DNA of 41,742 nucleotides from Stenotrophomonas maltophilia (GCF_013464915.1 NZ_RAVT01000026.1:39285-81026), one strand, 5' to 3'. Shown: positions 17,297-27,095, counted from the first letter of the stretch. Numbers and translations: made by a program. Notes: generated from the sequence alone by a model not told the origin.

Positions 17297-17318
17297 GCCG
17301 GCCAGCGGCCGGCACTAC
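17297..17318. repeat. GTAG-type palindrome
   Basis: GCCGGCCAGCGGCCGGCACTAC, i.e. GTAGTGCCGGCCGCTGGCCGGC on minus. The same unit recurs at 18351, 27011 and 27064. Confidence 0.8.
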
Positions 17319-17393
17319 CTCGATCTGGGCCGCGGGCTTAAACCTTCCGGGCCAATGGCGCATCCCAGTTGTGGTCCCACCGCGGAACTCCGG

Positions 17394-18392
17394 ATGCGCC
17401 TGCCCTTCAGCCTGCTTGCCGCCCTGCTGCTGCCCTGCACAGCCATGGCCGCCCCGTCCCAGATCGTCACCGACGACATCACCCGCTTCTGGGCCACCTA
17501 CGATGCGGTGCGCGCCGAACCCGATGCCGAACGCCAGGTGGCGCTGGTCCAGCAGCACTACATCGATCCGGGCAGCCCCGGCCTGCATGCGCTGATGCAG
17601 GTGCGCAACTACACCGCCCACGAATACGCCGAGGCCATGAACGCGTGGCCGCGCTTCTGGGCCTCGGTACGACCGCTCACCGCCAACGCGCAGCAGGCCA
17701 GTGCCACGCTGGAACGCGATCTGGCCGCGTTCCGTGCGCTCTACCCTGCCCTGCGCCCGGCCACCATCACCTATGCAGTGGGTGTGCTGCGCACCGGCGG
17801 CACCACACTGGGCGACAAGGTACTGATTGGCGCGGAGATGGCGCTGGGCGATGAGCACGTGGACGTGAGCGAACTCCCCGTGAAGATGCGCGACCGCCTG
17901 CGGATCTTCTACGACAGCCGGCCGGGCACGAACAACGCACAGAACAACCTGCACGAGTACGTGCACACGCAGCAGCGTGAGACCACCGGCAGCCTTGCCC
18001 AGTACGCGGTGCGCGAGGGTGTGGCTGAGTACGTGGCAGAGCGGTTGAGTGGGCGCCGGCCGGCGTTGCCGCTGTATGCCTACGGGCCCGCGCACGAGGC
18101 TGAAATCCGCGCGCGCTTCGTCGCTGAAATGGACGGCGAGGATCTGGACAACTGGCTGTACAACAGCGCCCGCAATCCGTTCGGGGTGAGTGATCTGGGG
18201 TACTACGCCGGGTATCGCATAGCGCAGGAGTACATGCGGCAGCAGGCCGATGAGAAGGCGGGGATCGCGCGGATGATCGAGCTGGATTACGCCGATCCGG
18301 AGGCGGTGCGGGCCTTCATCGAGGCATCGGGGTGGTTGCCTGATGAGGCTGCCGGCCAGCGGCCGGCACTACCAGACTCCAGCCGCCGGTAG
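17394..18392 (+). CDS. Secreted HExxH zinc metalloprotease (DUF2268-like)
   Basis: A 332-residue protein from the ATG at 17394, which begins a clean signal peptide (RLPFSLLAALLLPCTAMAA). The zinc site is HEYVH in NNLHEYVHTQQRE, and the third ligand is probably in REGVAEYVAE (E-x-x-A-E), 27 or so residues later. This is a gluzincin-like layout resembling predicted Zn proteases of the DUF2268 group. The substrate is unknown; a periplasmic location is inferred. The C-terminal tail ([14 protein letters not shown]) is encoded by a GTAG palindrome that has run into the gene, so the original end was probably near SGWLPDE. The upstream frame to 17286 is also repeat-derived and not credible. Confidence 0.82.
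   Translation: MRLPFSLLAALLLPCTAMAAPSQIVTDDITRFWATYDAVRAEPDAERQVALVQQHYIDPGSPGLHALMQVRNYTAHEYAEAMNAWPRFWASVRPLTANAQQASATLERDLAAFRALYPALRPATITYAVGVLRTGGTTLGDKVLIGAEMALGDEHVDVSELPVKMRDRLRIFYDSRPGTNNAQNNLHEYVHTQQRETTGSLAQYAVREGVAEYVAERLSGRRPALPLYAYGPAHEAEIRARFVAEMDGEDLDNWLYNSARNPFGVSDLGYYAGYRIAQEYMRQQADEKAGIARMIELDYADPEAVRAFIEASGWLPDEAAGQRPALPDSSRR
18351..18372. repeat. GTAG palindrome inside the protease gene end
   Basis: GCCGGCCAGCGGCCGGCACTAC, identical to the unit at 17297. It codes for the AGQRPAL part of the protease tail. Confidence 0.85.
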
Positions 18393-18457
18393 CGGCGGGA
18401 CAGGGAGTGCGAACCAACGGTTCGCACCCACCATTGGGGGCATCAGCCCCCATTCCC

Positions 18458-19123
18458 TCAGGCGTACAGCGTAGGGTCCGGCACGCCGGCTTCGGCGAAG
18501 CCCTGTGCGCGCAGGCGGCATGCGTCGCAGTGGCCGCAGGCGGCGCCGTTGGCGTCGGCGTTGTAGCAGGACACGGTCAGGCCGAAGTCCACGCCCAGGC
18601 GCACGCCCTCGCTGACGATCTGGCCTTTGCTGAGGAACTGCAGCGGTGCGTGCACCTTGATGCCCGCGCCTTCCACGCCCGACTTGGTGGCCAGGTTGGC
18701 CAGCGCCTGGAACGCGGCCACGAACTCGGGGCGGCAGTCCGGGTAGCCGGAGTAGTCCACGGCGTTGACGCCGCAGAAGATGTCGTTCGCGCCGAGCACT
18801 TCGGCCCAGCCCAGCGCCAGCGACAGCATGATGGTGTTGCGCGCCGGCACGTAGGTGACCGGGATGCCGGCACCACCGGCCTCGGGGACGTCGATGTCGT
18901 CGGTCAGTGCCGAGCCGCCGATGCTGCGCAGGTCCACGTCCACGGTCTTGTGCGCGACCACGCCCTGCGCCTTGGCCACGCGGGCGGCGGCGTCCAGTTC
19001 GGAGGTGTGGCGCTGGCCGTAGCGCACGCTCAGGGCATGCACGGCGAAGCCCTGTTCCTGGGCCATGGCGATGACGGCGGCTGAATCCATGCCGCCGGAG
19101 AGAAGCACGACTGCCTTCTTCAT
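18458..19123 (-). CDS. queC: 7-cyano-7-deazaguanine synthase QueC
   Basis: A 221-residue enzyme converting 7-carboxy-7-deazaguanine to preQ0 with ATP and ammonia, in queuosine synthesis. It begins [16 protein letters not shown], with the PP-loop SGGMDS. The C-terminal zinc site is visible as [21 protein letters not shown]. Other family hallmarks: [10 protein letters not shown] and [11 protein letters not shown]. The ATG at 19123 puts the standard lead before the PP-loop; the longer frame to 19159 adds 12 unneeded residues. queE lies 78 bases upstream on the same strand, giving a queE-queC unit. queD and queF are not here. Confidence 0.96.
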   Translation of the reverse strand: MKKAVVLLSGGMDSAAVIAMAQEQGFAVHALSVRYGQRHTSELDAAARVAKAQGVVAHKTVDVDLRSIGGSALTDDIDVPEAGGAGIPVTYVPARNTIMLSLALGWAEVLGANDIFCGVNAVDYSGYPDCRPEFVAAFQALANLATKSGVEGAGIKVHAPLQFLSKGQIVSEGVRLGVDFGLTVSCYNADANGAACGHCDACRLRAQGFAEAGVPDPTLYA

Positions 19124-19201
19124 GGGTAAAACATCCGGTTGGGAGGGGAAAGCCAGCACGCTGTCCCGCGCCGGAGCTACATCAGGGAACGTTGCCTGGG
19201 C

Positions 19202-19903
19202 TCATCGGCCCGGCTCGTCGTTCCACAGGATTTTATGCAACTGCATCTGGAAGCGCACCGGCAGCCGGTCTTCAACGATCCAGTCGGCCAGCTGGCGCGC
19301 GGTGATCTCGCCCTTGCTGGGCGAGAAGAACACCGTGCAGCGCTTCACCAGGCCGTGCTCGGCCAGCAGGGCCTTGGCCCAGTCGTAGTCCTCGCGGCTG
19401 CAGATGACGAACTTGATCTGGTCGCGGGCGGTCAGCAGCGGCAGGTTTTCCCAGCGGTTGCGCGCCACTTCGGCCGAACCGGGGGTCTTGATGTCGACCA
19501 CGCGCGATACGCGCGGGTCCACCGCGCTGACGTCCAGCGCGCCGGAGGTTTCCAGCGAGACGTCCATGCCGGCGTCGCACAGCTTCTGCAGCAGTACCAG
19601 GCAACGCTTCTGCGCCAGCGGCTCGCCGCCGGTCACGCAGACGTGGCGCACGCCCTGGGCCAGCACCTCGGCCACGATGTCGTCGATGTCCCACCAGGTG
19701 CCGCCATGGAAGGCGTAGGCGGTGTCGCAGTACTGGCAGCGCAGCGGGCAGCCGGTCAGGCGCACGAACACGGTCGGCCAGCCGGCGGTATCGGCTTCGC
19801 CCTGCAGCGAGGTGAAGATCTCGGTGATCTTCAGGCGCGGCAGCGGCGACTGCACGATGTCGCTGGGGGTGGCGACGGCGTTGGACGGGGTAACGGCGGT
19901 CAT
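19202..19903 (-). CDS. queE: 7-carboxy-7-deazaguanine synthase QueE
   Basis: A 233-residue radical SAM enzyme that contracts 6-carboxytetrahydropterin to 7-carboxy-7-deazaguanine. The start of the fold reads LKITEIFTSLQGEADTAGWP, the [4Fe-4S] cysteines are in GCPLRCQYCDTAY (C-x3-C-x2-C), and the SAM-binding GGE is in VTGGEPLAQ. The ATG at 19903 is chosen; a GTG at 19927 would add 8 residues. The N-terminus is longer than in E. coli by a Ser/Thr/Pro-rich lead (about 25 residues). It reads into queC. The GTAG repeat array lies just upstream. Confidence 0.95.
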   Translation of the reverse strand: MTAVTPSNAVATPSDIVQSPLPRLKITEIFTSLQGEADTAGWPTVFVRLTGCPLRCQYCDTAYAFHGGTWWDIDDIVAEVLAQGVRHVCVTGGEPLAQKRCLVLLQKLCDAGMDVSLETSGALDVSAVDPRVSRVVDIKTPGSAEVARNRWENLPLLTARDQIKFVICSREDYDWAKALLAEHGLVKRCTVFFSPSKGEITARQLADWIVEDRLPVRFQMQLHKILWNDEPGR

Positions 19904-19960
19904 GGCGGGCACTTCTTGGTGGGACACGTGGCGGGTGGGCTACCGTGGCCGGTAACGAAA

Positions 19961-20174
19961 GCAGCCGAGCATGGCTCGGCTCTACAACAGCAACCGGGCG
20001 GGCATGGCCCAGCCGGTAACGAAAGCAGCCGAGCATGGCTCGGCTCTACAACAGCGGCCGGTCGGGTGTGGCCCAGCCGGTAATGCGAGCCGGCGGGCGT
20101 GGCCCGGCGCTACCGGGTCCGGGCGGGCTTGCCGATCCGGAAACGAAAGCAGCCGAGCGTGGGCTCGGCTCTAC
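19961..20174. repeat. Tandem array of GTAG (SMAG-like) palindromes
   Basis: At least three near-identical units of AACGAAAGCAGCCGAGC + ATGGCTCGGCTCTAC recur at 19955-19985, 20013-20050 and 20144-20174. Between them lie related units (GGTCGGGTGTGGCCCAGCC; GGCGGGCGTGGCCCGGCGCTAC). It fills the space between cpoB and queE on the minus strand and may form stacked hairpins in the cpoB transcript. Confidence 0.85.
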
Positions 20175-20205
20175 AGGGCAGCTATTGTACGCCGGGTCAG
20201 GCGGA

Positions 20206-21024
20206 TCAGCGGATCTGCTTGCCGAGGCGGATGGACTGCAGCCGGTCCTGGGCGGTGCGCGCGGCGTCCGAGCCCGGGTACTGCGCCACGACGGTCTCCA
20301 GCGTCTGCTGGGCCTGGTCGACCTTGCCCTCGCCATACTGCGAGAGGCCCACCTTGAGCAGGCCGCCAGCGGCCTTGTCGTGGGTCGGATAGCGCGCGAG
20401 CAGTTCACGGAACTGGGTCTCGGCCATCGGGAAATTGCGGGTGGCGTAGTAGCTCTCGCCCAGCCAGTACAGCGCGTTCGGCGCGTAGACGCCGTTCGGG
20501 TACAGCTGCAGGAAGCTCAGGAACAGCTGCGCCGAATCATCGTACTTGCCGGCCTTCAGCGAATCGAAGGCGACGTTGTAGGAGGTGCGCTCGTCGCCGG
20601 TGGCGGCGAGGCTGCCGGCATCACCATGGACCGAAGGCGGCCGCTCGGAAGTGGCCGCCGCTGCGGGTTTTGCCGGGGCCGGTGCGGCCTTCGGCGCGCT
20701 CGCCGGAACGGGCGGCAGGGCCGGGGCGGCATTGCCCCCTTCCAACCGGTTCAGGCGGCTGTCCAGATCCAGGTACTGGTCCTGGGCGGACTGCTTGAGC
20801 TGGGCGTTGTCGTGCTGCAACTGCTCGATCGAGGCCTGCAGGCTGGTGACCTGCTGCCGCAGCTGGTTGATCTGGTTCAACAGGTCCTGGTTGGCACTGT
20901 TGTTGTACATCTGCTGCTCGAGCGCGCCGACACGGTCAGCCAGGCTCTGTCGCTGTGCATGCGCCGGTGCGGCAGCCACAAGGGCTGCCGCAACGACCAG
21001 CATCAGTTTGATGCCAATGCGCAT
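20206..21024 (-). CDS. cpoB: Cell division coordinator CpoB (YbgF)
   Basis: A 272-residue periplasmic protein linking Tol-Pal constriction with peptidoglycan synthesis by PBP1B. Signal peptide at residues 1-23 (LVVAAALVAAAPAHA). Then a coiled-coil trimerisation region (about 25-85; LADRVGALEQQMYNN, LLNQINQLRQQV), a Pro/Ala linker (about 95-130), and tetratricopeptide repeats (about 145-270; YNVAFDSLKAGKYDDSAQLF, PNALYWLGESYYATRNF). Length and order match the family. It is last in the tol-pal operon; only 3 bases separate it from pal. Confidence 0.95.
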   Translation of the reverse strand: MRIGIKLMLVVAAALVAAAPAHAQRQSLADRVGALEQQMYNNSANQDLLNQINQLRQQVTSLQASIEQLQHDNAQLKQSAQDQYLDLDSRLNRLEGGNAAPALPPVPASAPKAAPAPAKPAAAATSERPPSVHGDAGSLAATGDERTSYNVAFDSLKAGKYDDSAQLFLSFLQLYPNGVYAPNALYWLGESYYATRNFPMAETQFRELLARYPTHDKAAGGLLKVGLSQYGEGKVDQAQQTLETVVAQYPGSDAARTAQDRLQSIRLGKQIR

Positions 21025-21027
21025 GGA

Positions 21028-21546
21028 TTACTGCGCGGTGTAGACGATTTCGACGCGACGGTTCTGCGACCAGCAGGACTCGTTCGACTCGGTGCAGACC
21101 GGACGCTCTTCACCGTAGGACACGACGGTCAGCTGCGAAGCCGAGCCACCGTTGGCCTGCAGGGCCGAGTTGACGCCGTTGCCACGACGCTCGCCCAGGG
21201 CCTGGTTGTACGCGCGCGAACCGCGCTCGTCGGTGTGACCCTGCAGGGTGATGCGCGAGGACGGACGGTCACGCAGGTACTTGGCGTGGCAAGCCATGAT
21301 GGCCTGGAATTCCGGCTTCACGTCTTCCTTGTCCAGGTCGAAGTAGACAACGCGCTGGCGCAGGCAAGCGTCGGTGTCCAGGTCGCCCGGGCCGTACAGG
21401 CCCGAGGTCGACGGACCGGTCGGGGTGGTGGTCGAGGTGCCGGTGTCGACCGGGGCTGCCGGCTCTTCCTTCACCTTCTTCGAGCAACCGGCCAGGACGG
21501 CCACAGACAGCAGGGAAACAAGCAGAACGCGGGTGGACTTGTTCAT
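21028..21546 (-). CDS. pal: Peptidoglycan-associated lipoprotein Pal
   Basis: A 172-residue outer-membrane lipoprotein. Lipobox LAGC (residues 18-21) with Ser next, which favours the outer membrane. A Thr/Pro linker (about 28-50) precedes the OmpA-like domain. The peptidoglycan-binding motif is in QGHTDERGSRAYNQALGERR (TDxxG...NxxLSxxR type). Two cysteines in the domain (DACLRQ, MACHAK) and two near the end (VCTESNESCW) may pair. TolB and TolA interact with it to keep the outer membrane attached during division. Confidence 0.96.
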   Translation of the reverse strand: MNKSTRVLLVSLLSVAVLAGCSKKVKEEPAAPVDTGTSTTTPTGPSTSGLYGPGDLDTDACLRQRVVYFDLDKEDVKPEFQAIMACHAKYLRDRPSSRITLQGHTDERGSRAYNQALGERRGNGVNSALQANGGSASQLTVVSYGEERPVCTESNESCWSQNRRVEIVYTAQ

Positions 21547-21610
21547 GGCGATACCTTTGTGGCTCCTAGGCCGATGAGGGGTTCAAGACAACGAAAATAT
21601 TAACACTCTT

Positions 21611-22930
21611 TTAGCGCTGGGTACGGTATGGGGACCATGCCGGTTCGCGCACATCACCATCGGCCAGGACCAGGCGCTGGCGAACCCGCGCATCGGCCGA
21701 GACGGCATACAACACACCACGGCCACCTTCGCGGGCGGCGTACAACACCATGCTTGCGTTGGGCGCAAAGCTGGGCGATTCATCCAGCGAACCCGGGGAC
21801 AGCGTGCTCCAGCGCGGCGAACCCAGCGAGCTGTCCATCATCGCGATCTTGTAGCTGTTGCCCGAGCCCTGGGCGACGGCGATCTTCTTGCCGTCGTAGG
21901 AGACCGAGGGCTTGGCATTGTAGTTGCCCTGGAAGGTCACGCGCTCTGCGCTGCCACCGCCCGCGCCGACCTTGTAGACCTGCGGACGGCCGCCCCGGTC
22001 GGAGGTGAAGTACACCGCGCTGCCGTCCGGCGCCCAGGTCGGCTCGGTATCGATGGCGAAGTGGTTGGTCAGCTGGGTCAGCTGCTTGCTGCCCAGGTCC
22101 ATCACGTAGATTTCCGGGTTGCCCGAACGCGACAGGGTCAGGGCCAGCTTGCGGCCGTCCGGCGAGAACGCCGGGGCGCTGTTGATGCCGCGGAAGCTGG
22201 TGACCAGCTCACGCGCGCCGGTGCCGATGTTCTGGATGTAGATGGCCGAATTGCCACGCTCGAAGCTGACGTAGGCCAGCTTGCTGCCATCCGGGCTCCA
22301 CGACGGCGACAGCAGCGGCTCGGCCGAGCGCACGATGGTCTGCGGGTTGTAGCCATCGGAGTCGGCCACCATCAGCGCATAGCGCATGGCGTCGCCCTTG
22401 CCGCTGGCGGTCACGTAGGCGATGCGGGTCCAGAAGGCGCCGCGCACACCGGTGATCTTTTCATAGATGGCGTCGGCCATCTGGTGGGCGACGTCGCGCA
22501 TGGCGTTGCCACGGGCGGTCATCGCCAGGCCCAGCAGGCGCTCGCCCTTGGGCACGTCGAACAGTTCGTACTCGACGCGGTAGGCGCCAGCACCAGCGTC
22601 GAGCACGCGGCCGACCACGATGTAGTTCTGCTTCAGCGCACGCCAGGTGGCGAACTGGATGTCGCCGCCGCGCACCGGCTTCTCGACGATCTGCGCTTCG
22701 GGCAGCGTGCGGAACTGGCCCGAACGCTCCAGGTCGGCACGGACCACGCCGGCGACGTCGGTCTGCGGTGCAGCCGCCGACCCCTGGTAGGGCATCGGCA
22801 CGATGGTGATCGGCAGCGCGGAGGCATTGCCGCCGATGATGTCGATATCCAGCCCCTTCTGCTGCGCGACGGCAGCAAAGGGCAGCAACAGGGCCGCAAA
22901 CACGGCAAGCCAGCGAGGCATCTTTTTCAT
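21611..22930 (-). CDS. tolB: Tol-Pal system beta-propeller protein TolB
   Basis: A 439-residue periplasmic protein. Signal peptide 1-25 (WLAVFAALLLPFAAVAQQ). The N-terminal domain (about 26-165) is followed by a six-bladed beta-propeller with repeated blade motifs: LLSPSWSPDGSKLAYVSFE, APAFSPDGRKLALTLSRSGN, EPTWAPDGSAVYFTSDRGGR. The ATG at 22930 begins the signal peptide; the longer frame to 22993 is not supported. TolB binds Pal through the propeller and TolA through its N-terminus. The gap to tolA is 284 bases, unusually wide for this operon. Confidence 0.96.
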   Translation of the reverse strand: MKKMPRWLAVFAALLLPFAAVAQQKGLDIDIIGGNASALPITIVPMPYQGSAAAPQTDVAGVVRADLERSGQFRTLPEAQIVEKPVRGGDIQFATWRALKQNYIVVGRVLDAGAGAYRVEYELFDVPKGERLLGLAMTARGNAMRDVAHQMADAIYEKITGVRGAFWTRIAYVTASGKGDAMRYALMVADSDGYNPQTIVRSAEPLLSPSWSPDGSKLAYVSFERGNSAIYIQNIGTGARELVTSFRGINSAPAFSPDGRKLALTLSRSGNPEIYVMDLGSKQLTQLTNHFAIDTEPTWAPDGSAVYFTSDRGGRPQVYKVGAGGGSAERVTFQGNYNAKPSVSYDGKKIAVAQGSGNSYKIAMMDSSLGSPRWSTLSPGSLDESPSFAPNASMVLYAAREGGRGVLYAVSADARVRQRLVLADGDVREPAWSPYRTQR

Positions 22931-23214
22931 GGAGCGCTCAATAGGGGGAAACCGGAACGAGGGATAACAAAGCGGAAGTGAACCGCTTCGCAATCATGAA
23001 CCAAGGGTACGTGAATTCCGGGTCAGTTCCAGCCCGTCCTCTCACGCACCGTTAACGTCGTGGCTAACATCGCGCCCGTCTGCCCCGTCACTCCGCCCTG
23101 CTGGACGGAGTTCGACAGCAGTCCACAGACTGCCCGACCGGAACCGGGCCCACCAGAGGCAGGCACGACAACCCTGGGCACGAGCGGCCGTGCTGGCCGC
23201 CCTGCCCGGCCGCC
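22931..23214. other. 284-base gap between tolA and tolB
   Basis: No gene is seen. A GC-rich hairpin (GCGGCC-GTGCT-GGCCGC, about 23185-23201) lies just after the tolA stop on the minus strand. tolB may therefore have its own promoter in the more A/T-rich part near 22960-23060. Confidence 0.4.
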
Positions 23215-24259
23215 TCAGCGATCCTGGGCGGTGAAGGTGAAGTTGAGCGTGCGCGCGAACACCGATTCAAAGCCGCGGTACGGCAACGGCTGCGCATTGA
23301 GCACGGCGGCTTCGATCGAACGCTTGCCGGCCTCGTCGTACGGGCAGTTCGGGCTGACCTTGGCCTGCATCACCGTACCACCCGGAATCTGGGTGATGGT
23401 GATCTGGCAGCGCTGGCCCAGCGGCACCGTATCCGGGCGCACCCACTGCGACAGCACCTTGGCCTGGATCGCGGCGGCGTACTTGGCCGAAAGATCGTCG
23501 CTGTTGCCACCACCACCGGCGGCCGGCTGGGATGCGCCGCTGGCACCGGCGGCGGCACTGCCGGCAGCGTTGCGCGCGGCGGCCACCTGGCGCAGCTTCT
23601 GCTCGGCCAGCTTGGCTTCCTTCTCGGCCTGCTCGCGGCGGGCGCGGATCTCGGCGATCTTCTTCTGCTTCTCGGCCTCGGCCTTGTCAGCGGCCACGCG
23701 CTCCTGCTCGGCCTGCTTCTTCTTCTCGTCCGCTTCCTGCTGCTTGGCCAGGCGCAGCTTCTGCTCCGCTTCTTCCTGGCGCTTGCGTTCGGTCAGGTCG
23801 ATCTGCTCCTGGCGGCGCTTGGCTTCCTGCTCCTGCCTGGCCTTCTCCTGCGAGATGGCCAGCGCGCTCACCGCTTCCTGGTCCTTGGTGTCCGGCTGCG
23901 CGACGCGCTCCTGCGCCTGTTGCTGCTGCGGCGTGGGGGCGTCCTGCGGGCGCGGTTCGGGGATGGGCTGCGGCGGCGGAATGGTGTCTTCCGGCACCGG
24001 GACCGGCTCGGCCACCGGCGGCGGCAGGTCCTCCAGCTTTTCCGACTGGCGCAGGGCCTGGTGCGCGGCGGAGGCCTCCGACGCAGACAGCGCCAGGCTG
24101 GCCTCGACCGACGGATCACCGGCGGCGGCGTCGGTGTTGCGCTCGGGTGACCAGAACCAGGCCACGATGAACACCAGCGCGACCAGCAGGTGCACCAGCA
24201 ACGCCAGCGCCAGGGGCAGGCCCCAGCCGGGTTCACGCTGCTGTGGAGGTGGCAGGGCG

Positions 24260-24270
<11 letters not shown>
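23215..24270 (-). CDS. tolA: TolA
   Basis: A 351-residue inner-membrane protein spanning the periplasm. One N-terminal membrane helix (about residues 18-40, LALALLVHLLVALVFIVAWFW) is followed by a proline-rich region (PVPEDTIPPPQPIPEPRPQD) and a long charged helix of Glu/Gln/Lys/Arg repeats (about 120-235; KRQEEAEQKLRLAKQQEADE). The C-terminal globular domain (about 260-351) contains YAAAIQAKVLSQWVRP. It overlaps tolR by 11 bases. TolA passes TolQR proton-motive energy to TolB and Pal. Confidence 0.95.
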
Positions 24271-24688
<418 letters not shown>

Positions 24689-24712
24689 GGCTTGGACTCC
24701 CGGGTCAGGCGC

Positions 24713-25492
24713 TTACTCGTCGCCAGCGCTCTGGCGCTGCAGGATGGAGCTGAACTCTTCGGCAAAGGTCTCGAACCGCACCGACATGCGCTCAACGCGG
24801 GTGGTGAAGCGGTTGTAGGCCCACACCGCCGGGATGGCCACGAACAGGCCGATGGCGGTGGCGAACAGCGCTTCGGAGATGCCCGGGGCGACGGCGGCGA
24901 TGCCGGCCTGCGCACCGCTGCTGATCATGTCGTGCATGGTCACCATGATGCCGAACACGGTGCCGACCAGGCCCACGTACGGGGCGGTCGAGCCGATGTT
25001 GGCCAGCAGTTCCAGGTTGCGCTCGAGCTGGTCGACTTCGCGGGTGTAGGTGGTGCGCATGGCACGCTGCGCGCCTTCCAGCTGCGCGCGGCCATCCAGC
25101 CTGCGCTTGTCGCGCAGGCGGGTGTATTCGCGGAAACCGGCTTCGAAGATCGCTTCCAGACCGCCAACATTGCGGCTGCGATCGGTGGCCGAGCTGTACA
25201 GCTTGCCCAGGTCGGCACCGGACCAGAAGCGGTTCTCGAACTCGTCGGCTTCACGGGTGGCCTGCTTGAACACGCGGGCCTTGCGGAAAATGATCACCCA
25301 GCTGACGAACGAGCCGACCAGCAGCAGCAGCACGATGATCTTCACCGGCAGGCTGGCCTTGGCCATCAGCTCGAGGTAGTTGATGCCGCCGCCGGTGGTG
25401 GCCTGGGCAAGGGTCTGGGTCGCGGCGTTGCTGACGTCGGCCGGCAGTGCCTCGGTGACCGTGGCCTGCAGGGCCAGGAGCGTTGCGATCAT
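24713..25492 (-). CDS. tolQ: TolQ
   Basis: A 259-residue MotA/TolQ/ExbB proton-channel protein. Three membrane segments are visible: about 38-60 (VKIIVLLLLVGSFVSWVIIF), then about 160-185 (STAPYVGLVGTVFGIMVTM) and about 200-225 (ISEALFATAIGLFVAIPAVW). The N-terminus is longer than in E. coli, with an Ala/Thr-rich lead. The start at 25492 places the ATG about 10 bases after the ybgC stop. It works with TolR to harvest proton-motive force. Confidence 0.96.
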   Translation of the reverse strand: MIATLLALQATVTEALPADVSNAATQTLAQATTGGGINYLELMAKASLPVKIIVLLLLVGSFVSWVIIFRKARVFKQATREADEFENRFWSGADLGKLYSSATDRSRNVGGLEAIFEAGFREYTRLRDKRRLDGRAQLEGAQRAMRTTYTREVDQLERNLELLANIGSTAPYVGLVGTVFGIMVTMHDMISSGAQAGIAAVAPGISEALFATAIGLFVAIPAVWAYNRFTTRVERMSVRFETFAEEFSSILQRQSAGDE

Positions 25493-25502
25493 CCGTTGTT
25501 CC

Positions 25503-25934
25503 TCAAAGTTCGGATTCGGGGTGGAGGTGGGGTTGCAGCATGGCAAGGACGGCGTCGTCCATGCCACGCGGGCGGAAACTGGCCGCTTCCAGTGCGGCGA
25601 TGCGGACCTGGGCCGACAGCAGCAGTTCGCCATCGCGCAGGATCTGCTGCTCGAAGACCATGCTGGCCTTCTTCAGCTGGACCAGGCGGGCGCTCACCTG
25701 CAGGGTGTCATCCAGCCGTGCCGGCCTGATGAAATCCATCTGCATCGAGCGCACCGCGAAGATCATGCCGTGCTCGATGCGCATGCGCTCCTGGCCGTAG
25801 CCCAGCGCGCGCATCCATTCGGTCCGGGCCCGTTCCATGAAGGCCACGTACCGGGCGTGGTAGACCACGCCACCGGCATCGGTATCTTCCCAGTAAATGC
25901 GTGTCGGCCAACTGAATCGCGGCTCAACCGACAT
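25503..25934 (-). CDS. ybgC: Acyl-CoA thioesterase YbgC
   Basis: A 143-residue hot-dog thioesterase. The hallmark [24 protein letters not shown] (Asp and the HxxY motif, about residues 14-37) is intact. It hydrolyses short acyl-CoA esters, and the gene is fixed as the first of tol-pal operons in many proteobacteria. The ATG overlaps the end of ruvB by 11 bases, joining the two units on one transcript. Confidence 0.95.
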   Translation of the reverse strand: MSVEPRFSWPTRIYWEDTDAGGVVYHARYVAFMERARTEWMRALGYGQERMRIEHGMIFAVRSMQMDFIRPARLDDTLQVSARLVQLKKASMVFEQQILRDGELLLSAQVRIAALEAASFRPRGMDDAVLAMLQPHLHPESEL

Positions 25935-26964
25935 CGGGAACCTCGGCGAACAGGTCCTGCGGCGGGTTCTTGGGTTTCAGGCCCATGTGCCGGTAGGCCT
26001 TGTGGGTGGCCATGCGGCCACGCGCAGTGCGCACCAGGAAGCCCTGCTGGATCAGGTAGGGCTCGACCACGTCTTCCAGCGTGCCGCGCTCTTCGGACAG
26101 CGCCGCGGCCAGCGATTCGATGCCGACCGGGCCACCTTCGAAGTAGTCGACCAGGGTCTTGAGCAGGCGCCGGTCAAGCTCGTCGAAGCCTTCCGGGTCG
26201 ACCTTGAGCATCTTCATCGCGGCCTGGGCCACGGGCTCGTCGATGTGGCCACCGGCCTTGACCTGGGCATAGTCGCGCACGCGTCGCAGCAGGCGGTTGG
26301 CGATACGCGGGGTACCACGCGCGCGGCGCGCGATCTCCCCTGCGCCATCGGCGGTGCAGTCGATGCCGAGGATGCTGGCGGAGCGGCGCACGATCCGGGT
26401 CAGTTCCTCGACGCTGTAGAACTCCAGGCGCTGGACGATGCCGAAGCGGTCGCGCAGCGGCGCGGTCAGCAGGCCGGCGCGGGTGGTGGCGCCGATCAGG
26501 GTGAACGGCGGCAGGTCGATCTTGATCGAGCGCGCCGCGGGGCCCTCGCCGATCATGATGTCGATCTGGAAGTCTTCCATCGCCGGGTACAGCACTTCTT
26601 CCACCACCGGCGACAGGCGATGGATCTCGTCGATGAACAGCACGTCGTGCGGCTGCAGGTTGGTCAGCAGCGCGGCCAGGTCGCCGGCCTTTTCGATCAC
26701 CGGGCCGGAGGTCACGCGCAGGGCCACGCCCAGTTCGTTGGCGATGACGTGGCTGAGGGTGGTCTTGCCCAGGCCCGGCGGCCCGAAGATCAGTACGTGG
26801 TCGAGCGCGTCGCCACGCCCCTTGGCCGCCTGGATGTAGATTTCCATCTGCTCGCGCACCGGCACCTGGCCGAGGTAGTCGGCAAGGCGCTTGGGGCGGA
26901 TGCTGGCGTCGGCGGCGTCATCCTCGCGGGTGGCGCCGGCGCCGATGATGCGGTCGTCGGTCAT
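25924..26964 (-). CDS. ruvB: Holliday junction DNA helicase RuvB
   Basis: A 346-residue AAA+ branch-migration motor. Start [16 protein letters not shown], then [11 protein letters not shown], Walker [11 protein letters not shown], Walker [11 protein letters not shown], sensor [16 protein letters not shown], and the winged-helix end [22 protein letters not shown]. The ATG at 26964 is the family start; the frame to 27009 is not used. The gene is 242 bases from kup and separate from ruvAC. Confidence 0.97.
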   Translation of the reverse strand: MTDDRIIGAGATREDDAADASIRPKRLADYLGQVPVREQMEIYIQAAKGRGDALDHVLIFGPPGLGKTTLSHVIANELGVALRVTSGPVIEKAGDLAALLTNLQPHDVLFIDEIHRLSPVVEEVLYPAMEDFQIDIMIGEGPAARSIKIDLPPFTLIGATTRAGLLTAPLRDRFGIVQRLEFYSVEELTRIVRRSASILGIDCTADGAGEIARRARGTPRIANRLLRRVRDYAQVKAGGHIDEPVAQAAMKMLKVDPEGFDELDRRLLKTLVDYFEGGPVGIESLAAALSEERGTLEDVVEPYLIQQGFLVRTARGRMATHKAYRHMGLKPKNPPQDLFAEVPDVG

Positions 26965-27010
26965 GCCGTGATTATGCGGTAAATGGGCGCATTCCGGGGC
27001 CGGAAGCACG

Positions 27011-27085
27011 GTAGTGCCGGCCGCTGGCCGGCAATCGCATGAACACCCGTGGCATCGCGGGATGCCGGCCAGCGGCCGGCACTAC
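27011..27085. repeat. Inverted pair of GTAG palindromes
   Basis: GTAGTGCCGGCCGCTGGCCGGC (27011-27032) faces its inverse, GCCGGCCAGCGGCCGGCACTAC (27064-27085), across a 31-base spacer. It lies between kup and ruvB. Confidence 0.85.
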
Positions 27086-27095
27086 CCGACCGGTC

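Noticed and set aside
18458..19927. preQ1 riboswitch upstream of queE-queC
   Set aside because: The upstream region is the GTAG repeat array; no preQ1-type stem with an A-rich tail was seen.
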